In this document: piece by piece, positions 5,202 to 9,768 of the stretch | Numbering within the stretch: position 1 is the stretch's first letter | Layout: each line of letters opens with the position of its first letter | Assembly: GCA_903953145.1 (NCBI GenBank) | Contig: CAJBIL010000304.1 | Coordinates: 1-9,768 of the forward strand | Length of the DNA: 9,768 bases | Direction: 5' to 3' | Source: an uncultured beta proteobacterium | GTDB lineage: Bacteria > Pseudomonadota > Gammaproteobacteria > Burkholderiales > Rhodocyclaceae | Notes under the pieces: generated by a model | Told to the model about the DNA's origin: nothing | What the model saw: the letters and a program-made list of their open reading frames with translations, nothing else | Database searches by the model: none | Position numbers and translations under genes: made by a program

Positions 5202-7627
5202 TTCATGCCATCCTTATTCGAACACCATTGTTCCCACATTTTTCGGAATGCATCTTCAAGCCCTCTGGCAAAACCCGCGCAATCCAGCAACGGGCTTTCC
5301 TGCATGCGTTGCCGCAAGCCCGCACGATGACGACGCAATGCCGGCAGATCATGAAAAAGCGCGACAGCTTTTTCAACGTACTCGGCTTCAGTCTCGGCAA
5401 TCAGATCACTCAAACCCACATACTTGAGAATATTCGATCCCGCCCGCGAATGTAAGGCATCTCCACGCAAAGTAACGAAAGGTACACCCATCCAGATCGA
5501 ATCAAACCCGGTCGTACCGCCATTAAAGGGAAATGGATCAAGACAAACATCAGCCCGATTGTAAGTATCAAAATACTCGAGAACAGGCAGCGAGTTAAGA
5601 ATCACCAAACGATCAGACTCGATCCCCTTGGCGGAGAAACGACTACGCAATTCAGCTAGCGTCTGCTCATCACTGCCGCCACGGCCAATCAACAGCAGTT
5701 TGGAATTGCCCGTTTTCTGCAAAATCCCGGCCCATAAATCTAGCGCAGCAGTGCTCACTTTTGAGTAACGATTCATGCACGCGAACGTAAAATAGCCGTT
5801 ATCGTCAAATGGTAAACGCTCACGCACGGCCACTTCAGGAATATTGCCGCGAACACCATAGCAATTCGGCAAAGCCCACGGTTTCTCTGAACTCCATTCG
5901 GCTTGCAGCAAATAATCATCATTAGGCACAAATACATAGTCGATTGCCGACATTCCAGAAGTGCCCGGAAAACCCAACCATTCAACCTGTATTGGCGCCG
6001 GCTTGCGGGCAAATACCCCCAGGCGATGCCCTGCCGTATGGCCGTTTAGATCAACCAGAATGTCGATTTCATCTGCCCGGATACACTCAGCCAGTGCGCT
6101 ATCTCCCAAGCCGCGCACGCTACGCCATGTTGTTGCGAAAGGCTTGATCGTTTCCGTTACGGCATCTTCTGTCGGCCAATTATCATAGACCCAGGTTTCA
6201 ACCTTCTGCCGATCAAGCTCAGGAAAGAACGGAGCAACGAAAGCACCGACAGGATGAGCGCGCAAATCGGAGGAAACCCAGCCGATCCGCAATACCCGGT
6301 CGACTTCCTTATTTCGAAGGGAGAATTGATATGCTTTGTACAAGGGCGCCGCAACATGCTGCTCGAAACGTCTCCCCATCGCCAGCAAATCCCGCCCGGT
6401 AGGTTGACTCGAAAACAACATTCCGAACATTAAACCTGCATAAACCGACGTATTCTTCGCATCAACTTCAAGAGCACGCTGAAAAGTGGCGACACCTTCA
6501 TCATGACGCCCCAGATCGATATAGCACCCTGCCAGATTGATCAATACGCTAACGTTTCTCGGGTTAATTTCCAGCGCTTTTTTTGCTGCCAGCTCCGCTT
6601 TTTCCATCAAGCCGAGTTTGTTGTACGCCACAATCAACGTGTTCCAGGCGTTGATATTTTTTGGTTCTTTTTCAATCGCCATTTCCAGGCTATCAACTGC
6701 GACCTGCCACTGCCCACGGTGCGCAAAGATCAGCCCGGTCATTTCATAGACCCATTGCTCGCTTGCCCCGACAGAAAGACAGGCCTCAAGGGCATCAATC
6801 GCCCCCAGCGCATCTCCCATCTCGACAAGCGCAGCTGCACGATTAAGCGCGACCACCACGTCATCCGGAGAGCATGAGAGTACCTTCTGGTAAAAAGCTG
6901 CAGCAGCCTTCCAGTCCTTCCTGACTAAACACAAATTGCCTTGAGCACGCAAGACTGCAACATCCTCAGGGGCTAATTCAGCTGCCTTTTCAACCAAGAC
7001 AGCTGCTTCATCAAACTTTTGCTGTTCCCAGTAAATATCGCCAAGCGTTGCCAGGGCAACCGCGGTCTCTGGCGCCAAACCAAGGCAAAGCCGCAGGTCA
7101 GCCTCGGCTTCCGGAGTGCTTCCCATCTGCCGGTAGGTCAATCCCCGCAAAAGGTAAAGCTCCGGAACCGCCGGAAAACTAAGAAGCGCGTTCGATAATA
7201 ATTCCCTGGCCTCAAACAACGCACCTGAATCGACATAGCTGTTGGCGAGTTTGCAAGCAACAATCAAATCATCATCAGGAGAAAGGCTCAAGGCACGTCG
7301 TAAAGAAGTCTGCGCAGCATCAATCATCCCGCCCTGCCGCTGTGCGTCTCCCAACCAAAGCAATACCTCGGGATCGTCAGGCAAGAGAATCCCCGCCTGC
7401 TCGAAAAAATCCAGCGCGGCAAACACATCGGGAATAGTCAAGGCCAGTCGCCCAAGCAACAGCCAAGCCGGCGCAGAATCAGGAGAGCCGCGATTGGATT
7501 CGACTATTGCCTCAAGAAGGGCAGCGGCCTCCTGCAAACGGCCATCACTAAAAAAGGCCCGCGCTTCGTCAAGACGGTCTGAAACAGACAGCACTGGTAA
7601 TTGAAAAGGATCGATATCGTGAGTCAT
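5198..7627 (-). CDS. TPR-GT41 (OGT/SPINDLY-type) protein O-glycosyltransferase, candidate flagellin glycosyltransferase
   Basis: The protein has 809 residues. About eleven consecutive TPR units of roughly 34 residues fill residues ~20-390. A Glyco_transf_41 catalytic region starts at about 446 (RIGWVSSDLRAHPVGAF, with the conserved His of the OGT family). It continues through DILVDLNGHTAGHR, PIQVEWLGFPGTSG, FACMNRYSKVS (Lys matching the nucleotide-contacting OGT Lys) and LDPFPFNGGTTGFDSIWMGVP. GT41 enzymes transfer a sugar from a nucleotide donor to Ser/Thr of proteins gripped by the TPR part. The same architecture occurs in Caulobacter FlmG, which glycosylates flagellin. There is no signal peptide, so it is cytosolic, as expected for modification before flagellar export. 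The ATG at 7627 follows AGAAAG; a TTG at 7663 would add 12 residues and cannot be excluded. The gene is divergent from fliC and coupled to the methyltransferase gene. Confidence 0.87.
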   Translation of the reverse strand: MTHDIDPFQLPVLSVSDRLDEARAFFSDGRLQEAAALLEAIVESNRGSPDSAPAWLLLGRLALTIPDVFAALDFFEQAGILLPDDPEVLLWLGDAQRQGGMIDAAQTSLRRALSLSPDDDLIVACKLANSYVDSGALFEARELLSNALLSFPAVPELYLLRGLTYRQMGSTPEAEADLRLCLGLAPETAVALATLGDIYWEQQKFDEAAVLVEKAAELAPEDVAVLRAQGNLCLVRKDWKAAAAFYQKVLSCSPDDVVVALNRAAALVEMGDALGAIDALEACLSVGASEQWVYEMTGLIFAHRGQWQVAVDSLEMAIEKEPKNINAWNTLIVAYNKLGLMEKAELAAKKALEINPRNVSVLINLAGCYIDLGRHDEGVATFQRALEVDAKNTSVYAGLMFGMLFSSQPTGRDLLAMGRRFEQHVAAPLYKAYQFSLRNKEVDRVLRIGWVSSDLRAHPVGAFVAPFFPELDRQKVETWVYDNWPTEDAVTETIKPFATTWRSVRGLGDSALAECIRADEIDILVDLNGHTAGHRLGVFARKPAPIQVEWLGFPGTSGMSAIDYVFVPNDDYLLQAEWSSEKPWALPNCYGVRGNIPEVAVRERLPFDDNGYFTFACMNRYSKVSTAALDLWAGILQKTGNSKLLLIGRGGSDEQTLAELRSRFSAKGIESDRLVILNSLPVLEYFDTYNRADVCLDPFPFNGGTTGFDSIWMGVPFVTLRGDALHSRAGSNILKYVGLSDLIAETEAEYVEKAVALFHDLPALRRHRAGLRQRMQESPLLDCAGFARGLEDAFRKMWEQWCSNKDGMK

Positions 7628-7681
7628 CTGACTTTCTGCTGAATACAACAACACCCTACTCAATAAATCTCAGAAAACCAC

Positions 7682-7708
7682 TCAAGTTTCTTTTTGTCGC
7701 GTCGATAA
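7682..7708 (+). promoter_or_regulatory. Sigma-28 (FliA) promoter of fliC
   Basis: TCAAGTTT (7682-7689), an 11-base spacer, and GTCGATAA (7701-7708) match the flagellar sigma-28 consensus TAAAGTTT-N11-GCCGATAA with one mismatch in each half and exact spacing. Transcription should start near 7715, giving a leader of about 115 nt before the flagellin ATG. This explains late-class expression of fliC and probably of flaG and fliD behind it. I saw no equally good promoter for the divergent GT41 gene in the same gap. Confidence 0.85.
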
Positions 7709-7765
7709 ATGATCCAACGGCAGACGGGAAACCCAAACGCCTGAATGTACGAAGGTAGTAGAAGC

Positions 7766-7793
7766 CCGCTAAAACACTGAAAATCTTTAGCGG
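7766..7793 (+). repeat. Perfect 8-bp hairpin in the fliC 5' leader
   Basis: CCGCTAAA (7766-7773) and TTTAGCGG (7786-7793) are perfect reverse complements around a 12-base loop. The element lies 35 bases before the fliC ATG and well downstream of the sigma-28 start, so it would be transcribed as a hairpin in the flagellin mRNA. No T-tract follows, so it is not a terminator. It could affect mRNA stability or translation, or as DNA be an operator in the divergent region. Confidence 0.6.
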
Positions 7794-7806
7794 ATCAACT
7801 CAGAAT

Positions 7807-7816
7807 CTAACGTTAG
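7807..7816. repeat. Ten-base palindrome CTAACGTTAG just before the fliC ribosome site
   Basis: CTAACGTTAG is a perfect palindrome that ends one base before CAGGAGA, the Shine-Dalgarno region of fliC. It has no loop, so it is more likely a DNA site or chance than an RNA hairpin. A ten-base palindrome can occur by chance in a window of this size. Confidence 0.35.
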
Positions 7817-7828
7817 CAGGAGATTATC

Positions 7829-8647
7829 ATGGCACAAGTTATCAACACCAACATCTCATCACTGAACGCTCAGCGCAATCTGGACAGTTCGCAGATGTCC
7901 CTGAAAACCTCGCTGCAGCGCCTTTCTTCAGGCCTGCGTGTTAACAGTGCCCGTGACGACGCTGCTGGCTTGGGTATTGCTGAAAAAATGAGTGCTCAAA
8001 GCCGTGGTATGACGGTAGCAGCCCGTAACGCCAACGATGGTATTTCTCTTGCGCAAACGGCTGAAGGTGGCCTTGCAGTGATGGGTCAGCACATGCAACG
8101 GATGCGCGAACTGGCCACCCAGGCTGCATCAGGTCAGTTCGATGCAACTAACCTTTCGTCGCTTGACCAGGAATTCCAGGCGCTGCAGTCTGAAGTTGCA
8201 CGGATTGCCACAGCCACCACGTTTAACAGCAAGAAAATTCTGGACACTGACAGTTCAATGTCATTCCAGATTGGTGCCAACACATCAACCGACAACCAGA
8301 TTTCGGTCAGTACCGTCACAGGTAGCTTCTCAGCCATCGTTACTGGCTTGGCAGTTCTCACCTCAGGGGGTGCTACAGCAGCAATGGCTGCGATTGATAC
8401 GGCCATCGATACAACCAACACGGCACGTGCCGGTCTTGGCGCACTTCAGGCACGCTTTGAGGGTGTTGTGACGCAGTTGCAAACGCAAAATGAGAACACT
8501 CAAGCTGCACGTAGCCGCATCATGGATACCGACTACGCTGCAGAAACCGCCAACCTGACCCGGTCGCAAATCCTGCAACAGGCAGGCACTGCGATGCTAG
8601 CCCAGGCCAATCAGTTGCCGCAGAGCGTTCTGACCCTGCTTAAGTAA
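7829..8647 (+). CDS. fliC: Flagellin (flagellar filament protein)
   Basis: The 272-residue protein is a short flagellin. The N-terminal D0/D1 region (residues 1 to ~140) shows INTNISSLNAQRNL, LQRLSSGLRVNSARDDAAGLGIAEKM and QRMRELATQ (90-98), which matches the D1 segment recognised by TLR5 in many proteobacterial flagellins. The C-terminal D1/D0 region (about 188-272) ends with ANQLPQSVLTLLK. The variable middle is only about 48 residues, rich in Ser and Thr, with no large D2/D3 domain. There is no Cys and no signal peptide, as expected for type III flagellar export. AGGAGA precedes the ATG at suitable spacing, downstream of a sigma-28 promoter. The Ser/Thr-rich middle is a plausible target of the GT41 enzyme encoded divergently. 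The subunit polymerises into the filament by pairing its terminal helices. Confidence 0.97.
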   Translation: MAQVINTNISSLNAQRNLDSSQMSLKTSLQRLSSGLRVNSARDDAAGLGIAEKMSAQSRGMTVAARNANDGISLAQTAEGGLAVMGQHMQRMRELATQAASGQFDATNLSSLDQEFQALQSEVARIATATTFNSKKILDTDSSMSFQIGANTSTDNQISVSTVTGSFSAIVTGLAVLTSGGATAAMAAIDTAIDTTNTARAGLGALQARFEGVVTQLQTQNENTQAARSRIMDTDYAAETANLTRSQILQQAGTAMLAQANQLPQSVLTLLK

Positions 8648-8655
8648 GTAACACC

Positions 8656-8669
8656 GGGGAAACTTCCCC
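8656..8669 (+). repeat. Short G/C hairpin just after fliC
   Basis: GGGGA (8656-8660) and TCCCC (8665-8669) form a compact 5-bp stem with a 4-base loop nine bases after the fliC stop. The stem is followed by TCGCAAC, with no run of T, so it is unlikely to stop transcription alone. Together with the larger hairpin next to it, it could protect the fliC 3' end from exonucleases. Confidence 0.4.
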
Positions 8670-8682
8670 TCGCAACTAGAGA

Positions 8683-8710
8683 GGCGCAGTAGCAACAAAG
8701 TTACTGCGCC
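8683..8710 (+). repeat. Strong hairpin in the fliC-flaG gap
   Basis: GGCGCAGTA (8683-8691) and TACTGCGCC (8702-8710) are perfect reverse complements. The stem extends by a G-U and a C-G pair to 11 bp with a 6-base loop (AACAAA). It is followed by ACTGCACC, so the T-tract of a factor-independent terminator is missing. A partial terminator or mRNA-stability role would let fliC be made in large excess over flaG and fliD. Confidence 0.55.
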
Positions 8711-8739
8711 ACTGCACCATCTGGATCAGGAGTGAGATC

Positions 8740-9102
8740 ATGGACATCCAATCCGTCAATACCCTATCACCGCCTCCAATTGCCCAGCGAACAGCAACTC
8801 CCGCTGCAAATGAGCGCGCTTCTACAACGGCAGCCGTCACGGAACAAGCACCTCCGTCGACCAGCAAAGCCAAGCCGAGTGAAGAGCAACTGAAAACAGC
8901 AGTAAGCGCAGCAAACGAGTTCATCAAGCCGTTTAATGGGAATTTACAGTTCAGCATCGACAAAGACACCGGCACAACGGTCGTCAAAGTCATTGATATA
9001 GCAACAAAGGAAGTGATCAAGCAATTTCCGTCTGAAGAAATGCTGTCGCTGGCGAAAGGACTTGATCAACTGACAGGCTTGCTGGTGAAACAAAAAGCTT
9101 AG
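8740..9102 (+). CDS. flaG: FlaG family flagellar protein
   Basis: The 120-residue protein has a low-complexity Pro/Ala/Ser/Thr-rich N-terminal half (to about residue 46) and the conserved FlaG domain at the C-terminus. The latter shows NLQFSIDKDTGTTVVKVID, EVIKQFPSEEML and a final amphipathic helix (LAKGLDQLTGLLVKQKA). FlaG proteins lie between fliC and fliD in polar-flagellum bacteria and affect filament length or stability; the mechanism is not well defined. AGGAG lies seven bases before the ATG. The preceding gap of 92 bases carries two hairpins, and the gene is likely read through from the fliC promoter. No signal peptide is present. Confidence 0.9.
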   Translation: MDIQSVNTLSPPPIAQRTATPAANERASTTAAVTEQAPPSTSKAKPSEEQLKTAVSAANEFIKPFNGNLQFSIDKDTGTTVVKVIDIATKEVIKQFPSEEMLSLAKGLDQLTGLLVKQKA

Positions 9103-9127
9103 ACTGATAGACTTATGTCAGTCTAAG
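9098..9127 (+). repeat. Ten-bp inverted repeat overlapping the flaG stop
   Basis: CTTAGACTGA (9098-9107) and TCAGTCTAAG (9118-9127) are perfect reverse complements with a 10-base loop. The left arm includes the flaG stop codon TAG, and the right arm ends five bases before the GAGGGAG ribosome site of fliD. No T-run follows. It may tune translation or stability of the flaG-fliD boundary. Confidence 0.55.
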
Positions 9128-9145
9128 TATTGAGGGAGTTGAATC

Positions 9146-9768
9146 ATGCCAACCGTTACAGCACTGGGAACAGGGTCAGGCCTTGATCTTGAATCTCTTG
9201 TAACAAAGTTGATGGCCGTTGAGCAAGCACCAATTACGGCCTTGCAGAAGCAGGAAGCTTCGTACAACACCAAAATTTCTGCACTCGGCACCCTCAAAAG
9301 CAAGCTTTCTGCTGTACAAACCGCTGCGCTGGCCTTGAAGACAGACATTGGTCAGACTGCGTTAAACAAGTTTGCCAGCTTTACCGCAACCGTGGCCGAC
9401 ACAACAGTTGCAACGGCGACAGCAACTACCGGGGCTGTCGCCGGCAGCTATGCTTTGGGCGTTACTGTGCTGGCGCAAGCACCGCGCTTCGTCTCCAGCA
9501 CCATTACGCCGACAAGCGGCGCCGTTGGCACAGATGGCGACACGCTGACGTTTGACTTCGCCACACTAAACAGCACCCGATCAAAAACTATCACCCTCGA
9601 CAGCAACAACAATTCGCTGACCGGCCTTAGAAATGCAATTAATAGCGCCCAAATGGGTGTTACTGCAAGCATAGTTAATGATGGATCTGGTGGAGGCAAG
9701 CTGGTATTCACCGGGGAACAAGGGGTGGATAACGAAATTGCCTTGAGCGGTAGCGCGTCCTTGACCGG
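9146..9768 (+). CDS. fliD: Flagellar hook-associated protein 2 (filament cap), 5' part cut by window edge
   Basis: The first 207 codons are visible. The N-terminus TALGTGSGLDLESLVTKLM is the FliD hallmark. It is followed by a helical, heptad-like stretch (VEQAPITALQKQEASYNTKI and on to about residue 70), then a Thr/Ala/Ser-rich region and beta-strand-like segments (GSYALGVTVLAQAP, KLVFTGEQG) of the head domains. FliD forms the cap at the filament tip that inserts new flagellin subunits; it is exported by the flagellar system and lacks a signal peptide. GAGGGAG seven bases before the ATG is a strong ribosome site. The 43-base gap after flaG suggests co-transcription. The C-terminal D0/D1 helix and stop lie beyond the window. 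Confidence 0.93.
   Translation, partial: MPTVTALGTGSGLDLESLVTKLMAVEQAPITALQKQEASYNTKISALGTLKSKLSAVQTAALALKTDIGQTALNKFASFTATVADTTVATATATTGAVAGSYALGVTVLAQAPRFVSSTITPTSGAVGTDGDTLTFDFATLNSTRSKTITLDSNNNSLTGLRNAINSAQMGVTASIVNDGSGGGKLVFTGEQGVDNEIALSGSASLT

Noticed and set aside
4649..5455. Plus-strand open frame of 268 codons crossing the two TPR genes
   Set aside because: It spans the junction of two real minus-strand genes and is rich in Pro, Arg and Gln, as expected of a shadow of GC-rich coding DNA.
7628..7663. TTG start of the GT41 gene at 7663
   Set aside because: Not excluded, but the ATG at 7627 has a comparable ribosome site and the extra 12 residues show no conserved character.
7817..7823. 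CsrA binding site overlapping the fliC ribosome site (CAGGAGA)
   Set aside because: The core AGGA is part of any good ribosome site and no GGA lies in the leader hairpin loop, so the sequence alone does not support it.
9064..9071. TGATCAAC-like sequence in flaG as a second FNR half-site
   Set aside because: Inside coding sequence, without the N4-spaced partner half-site.

Overview
The window looks like chromosomal DNA of a motile, denitrifying proteobacterium, most likely a betaproteobacterium of the Rhodocyclales type (Dechloromonas/Azonexus/Thauera-like). This rests on heme d1 biosynthesis genes (nirJ, nirN), an FNR-type promoter, a RluE-type pseudouridine synthase next to a DUF192 gene, and a polar-flagellum fliC-flaG-fliD cluster. 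The lineage is inferred from overall protein character; no database was searched. I see no tRNA, rRNA, insertion sequence, integrase or CRISPR array. Coding density is high, and the longest gene-free stretch is about 200 bases (7628-7828).

Left part (1-4007, all minus strand, transcribed right to left): nirJ (radical SAM), nirN (cytochrome c/d1 protein), a rluE-like pseudouridine synthase, a small secreted Lys-rich protein, and a DUF192 protein cut by the window edge. The genes are packed with 1-nt TGATG overlaps or gaps of 13-14 nt, so they can form one transcription unit. Upstream of nirJ lies a near-perfect FNR/ANR/DNR box (TTGAT-N4-GTCAA). It sits exactly 41.5 bases above a predicted start and is in register with a -10 hexamer, which is the class II anaerobic activator layout. 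The rest of the heme d1 pathway (nirE, nirF, nirDLGH) and nirS are not in the window.

Middle part (4140-7627, minus strand): two genes with a 4-nt ATGA overlap. The first encodes about 11 TPR repeats fused to a GT41 (OGT/SPINDLY-type) glycosyltransferase domain. The second encodes TPR repeats fused to a class I SAM-dependent methyltransferase. They are divergent from the flagellin gene, which suggests a flagellin glycosylation/methylation module comparable in architecture to FlmG of Caulobacter.

Right part (7682-9768, plus strand): a sigma-28 (FliA) promoter, a long leader carrying a perfect 8-bp hairpin, fliC (short flagellin), flaG, and the first 207 codons of fliD. Both intergenic gaps hold strong inverted repeats without T-tracts, so they look more like RNA stability or read-through control elements than classical terminators.

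The most interesting items are the TPR-GT41/TPR-methyltransferase pair facing fliC, the well-formed FNR promoter that may also drive housekeeping genes behind nirJN, and the hairpins in the fliC leader and in both gaps of the flagellar cluster. I found no clearly unprecedented system.
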